Of a stretch of DNA of 64,000 nucleotides, positions 16,813 through 28,526 are shown piece by piece (position 1 is the stretch's first letter; every line of letters starts with the position of its first letter). A model generated the notes under the pieces. The model saw nothing but the letters and a program-made list of their open reading frames with translations. It did no database searches and was not told where the DNA came from. Origin of the DNA: DASUBN01 sp036000105 (GTDB taxonomy: Bacteria; Pseudomonadota; Gammaproteobacteria; Natronospirales; REEB76); NCBI GenBank assembly GCA_036000105.1, contig DASYGE010000004.1:62001-126000 (forward strand). The letters are read 5' to 3'. The translations under genes were made by a program, and so were the position numbers.

Positions 16813-17379
16813 CTAGCCGTCGCGGCTCAAGTCCGGCCAGGCTGCCAGGAGGTACAAAACCATGGACCAGAGGGTCAATCCCGCGGCCGCGAACAGCAGC
16901 ACCACCCCGATGGCATAGGCGTGTATCGGCCCCAGATCGTACTGGAACAGCATGAAGCCGATGGCCAGCATCTGCACCGTGGTCTTGATCTTGCCGACGA
17001 ACGAGACTGCGATGTGCTTGCCCACACCCAGCTCCGCCATCCATTCCCTGAGCGCCGAGATGGTGATCTCCCGGCCGACGATGATGATCACGGAGATGGT
17101 GAGCCACAGGCGCGGATCGTAAGACAGCAGCAGGACGAGCGCGGTGGTCACCATCAACTTGTCCGCCACCGGATCCAGGAACTTGCCGAAGGCGGAACTC
17201 TCGTTGAAACGCCGCGCCAGGTAGCCGTCCAGCCAGTCAGTGATGCCCGCCAGGGCGAAGATCAGGCAGGTGACCGGCGGCGCCCAGGCATAGGGCAAGA
17301 GGAATATGAGCACGAACACCGGGATGAGCGCGATGCGCAGCAGAGTCAGCACGTTTGGCCAGGTGAGTCTCACGGACAT
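16813..17379 (-). CDS. pgsA: CDP-diacylglycerol-glycerol-3-phosphate 3-phosphatidyltransferase
   Basis: A 188-residue membrane protein with the CDP-alcohol phosphotransferase motif DWLDGYLARR, then FGKFLDPVADK (D-x2-DG-x2-AR-x8-G-x3-D-x3-D, about residues 48-70) and five or six hydrophobic helices. It makes phosphatidylglycerophosphate, the committed step to phosphatidylglycerol and cardiolipin. The start MSVRLTWPNVLTLLR was chosen from family length; 17 extra codons upstream overlap uvrC. It sits 4 bases after uvrC, a very widely conserved pair. Confidence 0.95.
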   Translation of the reverse strand: MSVRLTWPNVLTLLRIALIPVFVLIFLLPYAWAPPVTCLIFALAGITDWLDGYLARRFNESSAFGKFLDPVADKLMVTTALVLLLSYDPRLWLTISVIIIVGREITISALREWMAELGVGKHIAVSFVGKIKTTVQMLAIGFMLFQYDLGPIHAYAIGVVLLFAAAGLTLWSMVLYLLAAWPDLSRDG

Positions 17380-17383
17380 GGCT

Positions 17384-19207
17384 TCATTCTTCCGCGTGGA
17401 ATAATCCGTAGATGCGTTGTGCCAGCTCACGGCTGACGCCGGGGACGCTGGCGAGATCCTCGACTCCCGCCCGGGTCACCGCCTGCAAGCCGCCGAAATG
17501 CTTGAGCAATGCCTGCCGGCGTTTCGGTCCCAGTCCCGGCACTTCCTCCAGGGGCGAGGTGTTGCGTGCCTTGGCTCGGCGCTGCCGGTGTCCCGTGATG
17601 GCGAAGCGGTGGGCCTCGTCGCGGATCTGCTGTATCAGATGCAGGGCCGGTGAATCCTGTGGGAGTATAAGCGGCGCCTCGCGGCCGGACAAGAAAAGCT
17701 GCTCCATGCCCGGCCGGCGCGTGGACCCCTTGGCCACAGAGGCGAGGGTCACCCCTTCCACCTGCAAGTCCTCCAGCACTTTCTCCGCCTCGTGCAGCTG
17801 GCCCTTGCCGCCGTCTATGAACAGCACATCCGGCACCAACCCCTCACCGCGCTTCAGGCGCGTGTAGCGCCGGCTCAAGGCCTGGCGCATGGCGCCGTAG
17901 TCATCACCGCCCTGGATGCCGTCGATGTTGAAACGCCGATAGTCTGATTTGCGCGGACCTTCGGTGTCGAACACCACACAGGAGGCCACGGTGCCCTCGC
18001 CCATGGTGTGGCTGATGTCGAAGCACTCGAGCCGCGAGGGCATCTGTTCCAGTTCCAGGGCTTCCTGCAAAGCCTCGAAGCGCTTGCGCATCCCCGCATC
18101 CATGGCGAGTCTGAGAGCAAGCGCTTGTTCCGCGTTCACCCGCGCCATCTCCTGCAGGCGCCGGCGTTCACCGCGCACTTCCGAGCGCACCGCGACTGCG
18201 TGGCCGGCTTGGGTCCCGAGAGCCGCGGCCACCATGTCTGCATCCTCTATCGCTTCCGCCAGGATGATGTCCGGCGGTATCTCGCGCCCCAGGTAATACT
18301 GGGGCAGGAACGCATCGATGAGTTCCGCCGCGGTCTCTCCGCCGCTCACCCGCGGGTGGAACGCCTGGTTGCCCAGGTGTCGCCCCGCCCGCACGAACAT
18401 CACCAGCACACAGGCGGCGCCGGCACGGCCCGCGGCAGCCACCACGTCGTAGTCTCCCGCATCCCCTTCGATGGACTGATGCGCCGCGGTCTTGCGCAAG
18501 CTCGCGATCTGATCCCGGTAACGGGCTGCCAGCTCGTAATCGGTGCGCGCCGATGCCTCCTCCATGCGCGTCACCATGGAATCAACCACTTCGCCGGTCT
18601 TGCCCTGCAGGAAGAGCGCCGCACTCTCGGTGTCGCGCCGGTAGGCTTCCTCACCGATGAACCCGACGCAGGGCGCGGAGCAACGCTTGATCTGGTATTG
18701 CAGGCAGGGGCGGCTGCGGTTCTTGAAGAAAGTATCGTTGCACTGTCGGAGCTGGAACAGCTTCTGCAACAGGTTCACGGTCTCCCGGGCCGAGTAGGCG
18801 CTGGGATAGGGCCCGAAGTAACGGCCCGCTTCCTTGCGCCGACCCCGGTAGAGAGTGAGCCGCTGGAAGGCCTGGCTGTCATCCAGGCGTATATAGGGAT
18901 AGGACTTGTCGTCCCTGAGCACCACGTTGTAACGCGGACGATGCTGTTTGATGAGGTTGTTCTCGAGCAACAGCGCTTCAGTCTCGGTGTGGGTCACCGT
19001 CACCTGGATATCGGCGATCTGCCCACGCATGACCAAGGTCTTCGGATTCGCCTCACTGGCGCGGAAGTAGCTCGCCAGGCGTTTCTTGAGGCTGCGGGCC
19101 TTGCCCACATAGAGGATCTCGCCGCGGGCATCCAGCATGCGGTACACGCCGGGCCCGTTGCTCACGGATTCGAGGAAGCGTGCTCTGTCGAAGCCGCTCT
19201 CGCTCAT
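17384..19207 (-). CDS. uvrC: excinuclease ABC subunit C
   Basis: A 607-residue protein with the N-terminal GIY-YIG nuclease domain (GVYRMLDARGEILYVGKA, about residues 17-34), the cysteine cluster region, the UVR motif (about 200-235), the central RNase H-like nuclease domain (LECFDISHTMGEGTVAS) and two C-terminal helix-hairpin-helix motifs (LEEVPGLGPKRRQALL). It makes both incisions around UvrB-bound lesions. The ATG at 19207 overlaps the UDG stop (ATGA), which rules out the longer start. Confidence 0.97.
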   Translation of the reverse strand: MSESGFDRARFLESVSNGPGVYRMLDARGEILYVGKARSLKKRLASYFRASEANPKTLVMRGQIADIQVTVTHTETEALLLENNLIKQHRPRYNVVLRDDKSYPYIRLDDSQAFQRLTLYRGRRKEAGRYFGPYPSAYSARETVNLLQKLFQLRQCNDTFFKNRSRPCLQYQIKRCSAPCVGFIGEEAYRRDTESAALFLQGKTGEVVDSMVTRMEEASARTDYELAARYRDQIASLRKTAAHQSIEGDAGDYDVVAAAGRAGAACVLVMFVRAGRHLGNQAFHPRVSGGETAAELIDAFLPQYYLGREIPPDIILAEAIEDADMVAAALGTQAGHAVAVRSEVRGERRRLQEMARVNAEQALALRLAMDAGMRKRFEALQEALELEQMPSRLECFDISHTMGEGTVASCVVFDTEGPRKSDYRRFNIDGIQGGDDYGAMRQALSRRYTRLKRGEGLVPDVLFIDGGKGQLHEAEKVLEDLQVEGVTLASVAKGSTRRPGMEQLFLSGREAPLILPQDSPALHLIQQIRDEAHRFAITGHRQRRAKARNTSPLEEVPGLGPKRRQALLKHFGGLQAVTRAGVEDLASVPGVSRELAQRIYGLFHAEE

Positions 19208-19854
19208 GCAGTGGCACTCGCGCTCACGAGCGCCCGGGCTCGCTCCACCACCTGCTCGAACATCGGCGTGGTGAGACGCCGGGTCTGGGTGTTGTAGCGG
19301 CTGCAATGGTAGGAATCCAGCAATACCTGGTCACCGGCGAGCTTATGCTCCGCACCATGCTTGAATACATGCAGCTTCGGTTTCAGCTCGAAGGCACGCA
19401 GCACGGCTTCATGGGCGATGCGACCCAGAGCCAGGAACACACTGCCTGGTTTCGCAGCCTGCAACTCCACCTGCAGATAACGGTTGCACTGCTGTATCTC
19501 CGCCGGCAGGGGTTTGTTGGCGGGGGGCAGGCATTTCACTGCATTGGTTATGCGGCAGTCGACCAACACGAGGCCATCATCCAGAGAGACGGATTCCGGC
19601 GCGCTGCCGAAGCCGTATTTATGCAGGGTGCGATACAGGATGATGCCCGCATGGTCGCCGGTGAAGGGCCGGCCGCTGCGATTGGCCCCATGCATGCCGG
19701 GCGCCAGACCTACCACGATGAGCCGCGCCTTGGGGTCGCCGAAAGGCCCCACCGGTGCTGCGTGGTAATCGGGATGCTCGGCGCGCACCCCATCCAGGAA
19801 ACCCGCGAGGCGCGGACAAAGCCGGCAACGGCTGTCGAACGGGACTGCGCTCAT
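19204..19854 (-). CDS. uracil-DNA glycosylase family 5 (UDGb-like)
   Basis: A 216-residue protein. The N-terminal CRLCPRL cysteines fit the iron-sulfur cluster of family 4/5 enzymes, and GLAPGMHGANRSGRPFTGD (about residues 47-65) is the family 5 motif 1, which lacks the usual catalytic Asp or Asn. SYHCSRYNT is the second active-site loop (HPS/HCS type). It removes uracil and other deaminated bases. Start 19854 was chosen because upstream codons run into gacA. It sits between the response regulator and uvrC, coupled to uvrC by a 4-base overlap, placing two DNA-repair genes together. Confidence 0.85.
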   Translation of the reverse strand: MSAVPFDSRCRLCPRLAGFLDGVRAEHPDYHAAPVGPFGDPKARLIVVGLAPGMHGANRSGRPFTGDHAGIILYRTLHKYGFGSAPESVSLDDGLVLVDCRITNAVKCLPPANKPLPAEIQQCNRYLQVELQAAKPGSVFLALGRIAHEAVLRAFELKPKLHVFKHGAEHKLAGDQVLLDSYHCSRYNTQTRRLTTPMFEQVVERARALVSASATA

Positions 19855-19882
19855 GGAGATCCGTACACGTCTGATGCGGAGC

Positions 19883-20548
19883 TCAGGCGCCGCCGCTGCC
19901 ACCGCCGGGCTTCTCCTCGATCACGCCGTAGCGCATGGCGAGCCGCGTCAACTCCACATCGTTGTTGACGCCGAGCTTCTGGAACAGACGCGAGCGATAG
20001 GTGCTGACGGTCTTGGGGCTGAGATGCAGCTTGTCGGAGATGGCCTGTACCGAGTGCCCGCCGGTGGCCATGATCATCACCTGCATCTCACGAGATGAAA
20101 GCTGCTCGAAAGGCGAACCCGAGGAGGTGCGGTTCACCGATTGCAGGGCCATCTGGCGGGCGATCTCGGCGGAGATATAGCGCTCACCCGCCTGTACGCG
20201 GCGGATGGCGGTGACGATCTCATCGCCGGCGCTGTCTTTGGTGATATAGCCGGCGGCGCCCGCTTCCATCAGGCGCATGGGATAGGGTTCGGCGGTATGC
20301 GCCGAGAGCACGATGATGCGGGTATCCGGCAGGCCCATGGCCAGCTTGCGGGTAGCTTCCAGGCCGCCGATGCCGGGCATGGACACATCCATGAGGATCA
20401 CGTTGGGCTTGAGCACGCGGGCGCGCTCCAAGGCTTCCTCGCCGGAGGAAGCCTCGCCCACCACGCGGATGTCGGTGGTGTCATCCAGGATGAACTTGAT
20501 GCCGGTACGCATCAGTTTGTGATCATCCACCAACAAGACACTGATCAT
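19883..20548 (-). CDS. uvrY: LuxR/NarL-type response regulator, GacA/UvrY-like
   Basis: A 221-residue protein: receiver domain (MISVLLVDDHKLMRTGIKF; acceptor Asp in NVILMDVSMPG, about residue 54; Lys in YITKDS) and a C-terminal LuxR helix-turn-helix (LSSREMQVMIMATGG, SPKTVSTYRSRLFQKLGV). In E. coli and Pseudomonas this regulator, partnered by BarA/GacS, activates small RNAs that sequester CsrA/RsmA. The gene order with uvrC and pgsA supports orthology. No histidine kinase is in the window. A short Gly/Pro tail follows the DNA-binding domain. Confidence 0.9.
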   Translation of the reverse strand: MISVLLVDDHKLMRTGIKFILDDTTDIRVVGEASSGEEALERARVLKPNVILMDVSMPGIGGLEATRKLAMGLPDTRIIVLSAHTAEPYPMRLMEAGAAGYITKDSAGDEIVTAIRRVQAGERYISAEIARQMALQSVNRTSSGSPFEQLSSREMQVMIMATGGHSVQAISDKLHLSPKTVSTYRSRLFQKLGVNNDVELTRLAMRYGVIEEKPGGGSGGA

Positions 20549-20570
20549 GCATTCTCCCGCTTAGGCCCCA

Positions 20571-21902
<1,332 letters not shown>

Positions 21903-22007
21903 GGCGGGCCCGGCGACCGGATGAGCGGGATTGCGGGGCAAAGTCTAGCATGCCGCCTCATGGCCGGCGGCGCGGCGCGCGGGTCAGTTCCGTGACAGCG
22001 GCCCGCT

Positions 22008-23585
<1,578 letters not shown>

Positions 23586-23702
23586 GTAGCGACCTGCACC
23601 ATGAAGATTCTGAAAAGCGCGCCGGGATACATAGTGCGCCCGTCTTCGGCGCTTGAGAATACAATTGCCCCGGACTCTCTACTTTAAATGTGCGATGCCG
23701 GA

Positions 23703-24233
23703 ATGATAATCCTGTTCAACAAGCCTTACGGCGTGCTCTGCCAGTTCACCGGCGAGGGGCGTTCGACCCTGGCGGACTACATCGATGTTAAGCAGGTGTA
23801 CCCCGCCGGGCGGCTCGACACGGACAGTGAAGGCTTGCTGGTGCTCACGGACGATGGCCGTTTACAGAACCGTATCGCGCACCCCCATCACAAGCTGCCC
23901 AAGACCTATCTGGCGCAGGTGGAAGGCATGCCCGATTCCGACGCCTTGCAGCGCTTGGCTGCCGGCGTCACTCTCAACGACGGCCCCACTCTGCCCGCCC
24001 GAGCCCACAGCATCCCGACGCCGGACTGGCTGTGGCCGCGCGATCCACCCATCCGTTTCCGCAAGCGAGTGGCGGATTCCTGGATCGAACTCACACTGGT
24101 GGAAGGGCGTAACCGCCAGGTGCGGCGCATGACTGCGGCCGTGGGTCATCCGACCTTGCGCTTGATACGCTGGGCGATAGGGGATTGGACTTTGGCAGGC
24201 ATCGAACCCGGGAAGTTCCGGGAAACTAAATAA
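23703..24233 (+). CDS. rluE: 23S rRNA pseudouridine synthase RluE-like
   Basis: A 176-residue protein starting MIILFNKPYGVLCQFTG. It lacks an S4 domain and has the RsuA/RluB/E/F catalytic motif GRLDTDSEGLLVLTDDG (Asp about residue 40) and the C-terminal GRNRQVRRMTAAVGHPTLRL. RluE modifies U2457 of 23S rRNA in E. coli, where it also neighbours icd. Five upstream codons in frame are possible but the chosen ATG fits the family start. It is divergent from aceB. Confidence 0.9.
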   Translation: MIILFNKPYGVLCQFTGEGRSTLADYIDVKQVYPAGRLDTDSEGLLVLTDDGRLQNRIAHPHHKLPKTYLAQVEGMPDSDALQRLAAGVTLNDGPTLPARAHSIPTPDWLWPRDPPIRFRKRVADSWIELTLVEGRNRQVRRMTAAVGHPTLRLIRWAIGDWTLAGIEPGKFRETK

Positions 24234-24235
24234 GA

Positions 24236-25585
24236 TTATTTCTTCATCCGACTGACGATGCGCATGGCCATCTCGAGGGCCTGTTCATAATTCAGACGCG
24301 GATCCACCTGGGATTTGTAGGCCCGCTCCAGGTCGGTCTCGGTCAAGCCGCGGGCACCGCCGGTGCATTCCGTCACATCGTCGCCCGTGAGTTCGAAGTG
24401 CACGCCGCCCAGATGGCTGTCCAGCTGCTCATGTAACATGAACGCCGCTTCCAGTTCGCTCAGGATGTTCTCGAAGCGCCGGGTCTTGAGGCCGTTGCTG
24501 GTTGATTCGGTGTTGCCATGCATGGGATCGCAGATCCACAGCACATGCCGACCGCTCTCCTGCACCGCCTTGATCAGCGGTGGGAGTTTCTCGTTGATGC
24601 TCTTGGCGCCGAAGCGGTGGATGAACGTGAGCTTACCCGCTTCGTCATCCGGGTTCAGCACTTCCATGAGTTTCTTGATGCCATCGCTGGTCATGCCAGG
24701 CCCCACCTTCACCGCCACCGGGTTGGCGATGCCGCGGAAATACTCCACGTGGGCGCCGCCGAGTTCGGCGGTGCGCATGCCTATCCAGGGGAAATGGGTC
24801 GCCAGGTTGTACCAGCGGCCGGTCTCCGCCACGAACTGGGTCTGGGCCTGCTCGTACAGGAGATGCAGACCTTCGTGGCTGGTGAACAGCTCCACCCCGC
24901 CACTGGCCGCCGGCGCCTGACCGGAGATGGTCTCCATGAAGGTGAGGGAATCCAGGATGGATTGCACGATGCGGCGGTACTCAGCTTCCAGCGGCGAGTT
25001 GCGCACGAAATCCAGATCCCAGTATTCCGGGTGATGCAGGTCGGCGAAACCGCCGTCCAGCAGCGCGCGCACGTAGTTGAGGGTGAGCGCTGCATGCTCG
25101 TAAGCCCGGAGCATGAGCTGCGGGTCCGGGGTGCGTTCCGCCAAAGTGAACCCGGCGCGGTTGATGAGGTCACCGCGGTAGCTCGGCAGGGTCACGCCGT
25201 TGCGGGTCTCCATGTCGGCGGAACGCGGCTTGGCATACTGCCCAGCGAGGCGACCCACGCGGATCACCCGCTTGCGCAGGCCGTGGATGAGCACCAGGCT
25301 CATCTGCAACAGTATCTTGAGCTTGTTGGCGATGGGTTCGGCAGTGCAATCGTCGAAACTTTCGGCGCAATCCCCGCCCTGCAGCAGGAAGCTCGCCCCG
25401 CGCTGTGCATCGGCCAGCTGCAGGCGCAGCTTGTCCACTTCGCCCCAGGTCACCAGTGGCGGCAGGCGGCGGATCTCCGCCAGGACGCGCTCGGCGGCCC
25501 CGGCGTCGGCATAAAGCGGCTGTTGGCCGGCGACTCGTGAGCGCCAGCTGTCAGGCTGCCAGGGATGCAGGAATTCGCGGTCCAT
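24236..25585 (-). CDS. 3-deoxy-7-phosphoheptulonate synthase, class II
   Basis: A 449-residue type II (plant-like) DAHP synthase. Features include WRSRVAGQQPLY at the N-terminus, the metal-binding cysteine in LLQGGDCAESFDDC (about residue 88), RTAELGGAHVEYFRGIANPV, FIHRFGAKSINEKLPPLI and WICDPMHGNTES. It joins erythrose 4-phosphate and phosphoenolpyruvate at the head of the shikimate pathway. Class II enzymes replace or accompany AroFGH in some gammaproteobacteria. The stop lies 2 bases from the convergent rluE stop. Confidence 0.95.
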   Translation of the reverse strand: MDREFLHPWQPDSWRSRVAGQQPLYADAGAAERVLAEIRRLPPLVTWGEVDKLRLQLADAQRGASFLLQGGDCAESFDDCTAEPIANKLKILLQMSLVLIHGLRKRVIRVGRLAGQYAKPRSADMETRNGVTLPSYRGDLINRAGFTLAERTPDPQLMLRAYEHAALTLNYVRALLDGGFADLHHPEYWDLDFVRNSPLEAEYRRIVQSILDSLTFMETISGQAPAASGGVELFTSHEGLHLLYEQAQTQFVAETGRWYNLATHFPWIGMRTAELGGAHVEYFRGIANPVAVKVGPGMTSDGIKKLMEVLNPDDEAGKLTFIHRFGAKSINEKLPPLIKAVQESGRHVLWICDPMHGNTESTSNGLKTRRFENILSELEAAFMLHEQLDSHLGGVHFELTGDDVTECTGGARGLTETDLERAYKSQVDPRLNYEQALEMAMRIVSRMKK

Positions 25586-25753
25586 GATGAGCCCGCCATG
25601 CTACACGCGCCCCGGGCATGGGGAAAGCGCGAGATGCGGTGAGATGGGTGTTTATGGCAAAATTGCGTGCTTTTTAGCTGCCTCATTTCGTTCCGGGCGC
25701 CGCGCCTCGAAGACGGCCCCGGAGACCATCAGGAATCCTAAGGAGATTTGTCC

Positions 25754-26911
25754 ATGCATCGCGTGCTCGTCCTCGGCGCCGGCAAGATCGGCTCACTGCT
25801 CTCAGGCCTCCTGGCCGCATCCGGCGATTATCAGATCTCCCTGGCCGATACCAACGGCAAGGCTGCCGAGAGCGTGGCTGCGGGTCATAAGCTCGCCAGC
25901 ATCAAGGCCTACCAAGTGGATGCATCCAGCAAGGATGCCCTCGAGACGCACTTGAAGGCCCATCCGGCCGACGCGGTGATCTCCAGCTTGCCCTATTTCT
26001 GTAACCCACCGGTGGCGGAAGCGGCGCGCAAGCATGGCCTGCACTACTTCGACCTCACGGAGGACGTGGAAGTGACCCGTGCCGTGACGCGTATCGCCCA
26101 GGGCGCCACCACCACCTTCGCGCCCCAGTGCGGCCTCGCTCCCGGCTTCATCAGCATCGCTGCCAACGAACTCATGACCCACTTCGACGAGATCCACGAC
26201 GTGAAGCTCCGGGTCGGCGCCCTGCCCCAGAACCCAGGCAATATGACCAAGTACGCCCTCACCTGGTCCTCGGACGGCGTCATCAACGAATACGGCAACA
26301 CCTGCTACGGCATCGTCAACGGCAAGGAAGCGGCGCTCATGCCCCTGGAAGGTCTCGAGACCATCCAGCTGGAAGGCAAGCTCTACGAAGCCTTCAACAC
26401 CTCCGGCGGCCTGGGTTCCCTGGGCGAGACCTATGCCGGCAAGGTACGCAACATGACCTACAAGACCATGCGCTATCCCGGTCACTGCGAAGTCATGCGC
26501 CTGCTCATGAACGATCTGGGCATGAACCACGATCGCGACACCCTGAAGCGCATCCTGGAACGCGCCGTGCCGCGCACCGTGCAGGACGTGGTGCTGATCT
26601 ATGTCTCCGTGAGCGGCCTGCAGCACGGCAAGTTCATGGAAGAGAGCTACGCCAACGCGGTCTATCCCCAGGAGATCAACGGCCATCTGTGGTCTGCCAT
26701 CCAGGTGACCACCAGCGCCGGCATCGCCGCGGTTGTGGACCTGGTGCTGAAGAAGCCGGACAGCTACAAGGGCCTGGTGAAACAGGAGCGCTTCAGCCTG
26801 ACCGATGTCCTGGCCAACCGCTTCGGCAAGGCCTATGCCCAGGCCGAGACCGCCGAACTCTCCGCGCGCCTGGTGCGCACCGGCGAAGCCGCCCAGCAGT
26901 TCGTGGCTTAA
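25754..26911 (+). CDS. saccharopine dehydrogenase family protein
   Basis: A 385-residue protein. AAGGAG eight bases before the ATG at 25754 fixes the start. An N-terminal Rossmann domain (VLVLGAGKIGSLLSGLLA) is followed by CGLAPGFISIAANELM and a long substrate domain, as in saccharopine dehydrogenases (glutamate-forming, LYS9 type). It is 10 bases upstream of an alpha-aminoadipate semialdehyde dehydrogenase-like gene. Together they would convert saccharopine to aminoadipate semialdehyde plus glutamate and then to aminoadipate. The lysine-ketoglutarate reductase that makes saccharopine is not in the window. Family firm, pathway likely. Confidence 0.85.
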   Translation: MHRVLVLGAGKIGSLLSGLLAASGDYQISLADTNGKAAESVAAGHKLASIKAYQVDASSKDALETHLKAHPADAVISSLPYFCNPPVAEAARKHGLHYFDLTEDVEVTRAVTRIAQGATTTFAPQCGLAPGFISIAANELMTHFDEIHDVKLRVGALPQNPGNMTKYALTWSSDGVINEYGNTCYGIVNGKEAALMPLEGLETIQLEGKLYEAFNTSGGLGSLGETYAGKVRNMTYKTMRYPGHCEVMRLLMNDLGMNHDRDTLKRILERAVPRTVQDVVLIYVSVSGLQHGKFMEESYANAVYPQEINGHLWSAIQVTTSAGIAAVVDLVLKKPDSYKGLVKQERFSLTDVLANRFGKAYAQAETAELSARLVRTGEAAQQFVA

Positions 26912-26921
26912 GGAAAAACCC

Positions 26922-28454
26922 ATGACCGACGTCAGCAAGATCCTCTCCAGCCTGGGCCTCGAACAAGACAACGCCGGCGTGTGGACCAGCACCGGCGGCT
27001 GGCGCAAGAGCACCGGCGGCAAAGTCATCGACTCCATCAACCCGGCCACCGGCGGCGTCACCGCCCGGGTGCATTGCGCCACGGAAGTGGACTACGAGCA
27101 GGTGATCAAGGACGCTCAAGCCGCGTTCAAAGCCTGGCGTGAAGTGCCTGCGCCGAAACGCGGCGAAGCCGTGCGCCTCCTGGGCGAAGAGCTGCGCAAG
27201 CATAAGGACGCCCTCGGCAGCCTGGTGTCCCTGGAGATGGGCAAGATCAAGCCTGAAGGCGACGGCGAAGTGCAGGAGATGATCGACATCGCCGACTTCG
27301 CGGTGGGCCAGTCGCGCATGCTCTACGGCCGCACCATGCACTCCGAGCGGGTGCGCCACCGCATGTACGAGCAGTGGCATCCTCTGGGTGTGGTCGGCGT
27401 CATCTCCGCCTTCAACTTCCCGGTGGCGGTCTGGGCCTGGAACGCCTGCATCGCCGCCGTGTGCGGCAACGCCACGGTCTGGAAGCCCTCGCCGCGCACG
27501 CCGCTGTGCGCCGTGGCGGTGCAGCACATCGTCAACCGCGTGCTGGAGCGTAACGGTTACCCGGCCATCTTCTCCATGTTCATCGACGGCGACAATACCC
27601 TGGCGCAACGCTTCGTCAAGGACGAGCGCGTGGCGCTGATATCGTTCACCGGATCGACGGCCATCGGCCGCAAGGTGGGCGAACAGGTCGCCACCCGCAT
27701 GGGCAAATCCATCCTCGAACTCGGCGGCAACAACGCCATCATCGTGGACGAGACTGCCGATCTCAAACTCGCGATCCCGGCCATCGTGTTCGGCTCCGCG
27801 GGCACCGCCGGCCAGCGTTGCACCAGCACCCGTCGCCTGTTGGTGCACGAGAGCATCGTCGAGGACCTCTGCCAGAAGCTGGTGAAAGCCTACAAGCAGG
27901 TGCGCATCGGCGATCCGCTGGATTCCACCACCCTCATGGGTCCGCTGTGCACCCAGGATGCAGTGAATCGCTACCAGACGGCTATCGAAGCCGTGCAGAA
28001 AGCCGGCGGCAAGCTGCTGTGCGGCGGTAAACGTCTCGACCGCCCGGGTTTCTTCGTGGAGCCCAGCATCGTGCGGGCCGACAACGAGTGGCAGATCGTC
28101 AAGACCGAGACCTTCGCGCCCATCCTCTACGTCATGTCCTTCAAGACCCTGGAAGAGGCGGTACGCATGCACAACGACGTGCCGCAGGGCTTGTCGTCTT
28201 CCATCTTCACCACCAACGTGAAGAACGCCGAGTATTTCCTCTCGGTGGTGGGCAGCGATTGCGGCATCGCCAACGTGAACATCGGCACCTCCGGTGCCGA
28301 GATCGGCGGGGCCTTCGGCGGCGAGAAAGAGACCGGTGGCGGTCGCGAATCCGGCTCCGATGCCTGGAAACAGTACATGCGCCGCCAGACCAACACCCTC
28401 AACTGGTCCGACTCGCTGCCGCTGGCCCAAGGCATCAAGTTCGACCTGGGTTGA
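26922..28454 (+). CDS. ALDH7-type aldehyde dehydrogenase (aminoadipate semialdehyde dehydrogenase)
   Basis: A 510-residue aldehyde dehydrogenase. The catalytic Glu is in ILELGGNNAIIVDETADL and the catalytic Cys in GTAGQRCTSTRRLLVHES, a wording specific to the ALDH7/antiquitin branch. The NAD-binding FTGSTAIGRKVGEQV is present, and the C-terminus ends in RRQTNTLNWSDSLPLAQGI as in that branch. ALDH7 oxidises alpha-aminoadipate 6-semialdehyde in lysine breakdown and also betaine aldehyde. Linkage to the saccharopine dehydrogenase supports the lysine role. The start follows GGAAAAACCC. Confidence 0.9.
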   Translation: MTDVSKILSSLGLEQDNAGVWTSTGGWRKSTGGKVIDSINPATGGVTARVHCATEVDYEQVIKDAQAAFKAWREVPAPKRGEAVRLLGEELRKHKDALGSLVSLEMGKIKPEGDGEVQEMIDIADFAVGQSRMLYGRTMHSERVRHRMYEQWHPLGVVGVISAFNFPVAVWAWNACIAAVCGNATVWKPSPRTPLCAVAVQHIVNRVLERNGYPAIFSMFIDGDNTLAQRFVKDERVALISFTGSTAIGRKVGEQVATRMGKSILELGGNNAIIVDETADLKLAIPAIVFGSAGTAGQRCTSTRRLLVHESIVEDLCQKLVKAYKQVRIGDPLDSTTLMGPLCTQDAVNRYQTAIEAVQKAGGKLLCGGKRLDRPGFFVEPSIVRADNEWQIVKTETFAPILYVMSFKTLEEAVRMHNDVPQGLSSSIFTTNVKNAEYFLSVVGSDCGIANVNIGTSGAEIGGAFGGEKETGGGRESGSDAWKQYMRRQTNTLNWSDSLPLAQGIKFDLG

Positions 28455-28478
28455 TGCCGGACCTGTTTCGGTCATAAT
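28451..28478 (+). promoter_or_regulatory. candidate promoter for uppP
   Basis: TTGATG (28451-28456) and CATAAT (28473-28478) are 16 bases apart (4/6 and 5/6 matches). The -35 overlaps the stop codon of the aldehyde dehydrogenase gene. Transcription would start near 28485, exactly where a strong stem-loop begins. Confidence 0.4.
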
Positions 28479-28484
28479 GGATGG

Positions 28485-28507
28485 GACGCCGCGCACAGCG
28501 CGGCGTC
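28485..28507 (+). other. perfect 10-bp GC stem-loop in the uppP leader
   Basis: GACGCCGCGC, loop ACA, GCGCGGCGTC. It is followed by TTCATATC, so the U-run is weak. It could end the saccharopine/ALDH transcript or, if the nearby promoter is real, cap the 5' end of the uppP mRNA 20 bases before its AGGAGG site. Confidence 0.6.
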
Positions 28508-28526
28508 TTCATATCAGGAGGTTCGC

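Noticed and set aside
18008..19297. 429-codon plus-strand frame opposite uvrC
   Set aside because: His/Arg/Gly-rich translation typical of the antisense frame of a GC-rich gene; uvrC motifs are unambiguous.
26793..28496. 567-codon open frame on the minus strand opposite the ALDH7 gene
   Set aside because: It is a mirror of a gene with clear family motifs; the translation is Gly/His/Val-rich low-complexity with no domain.
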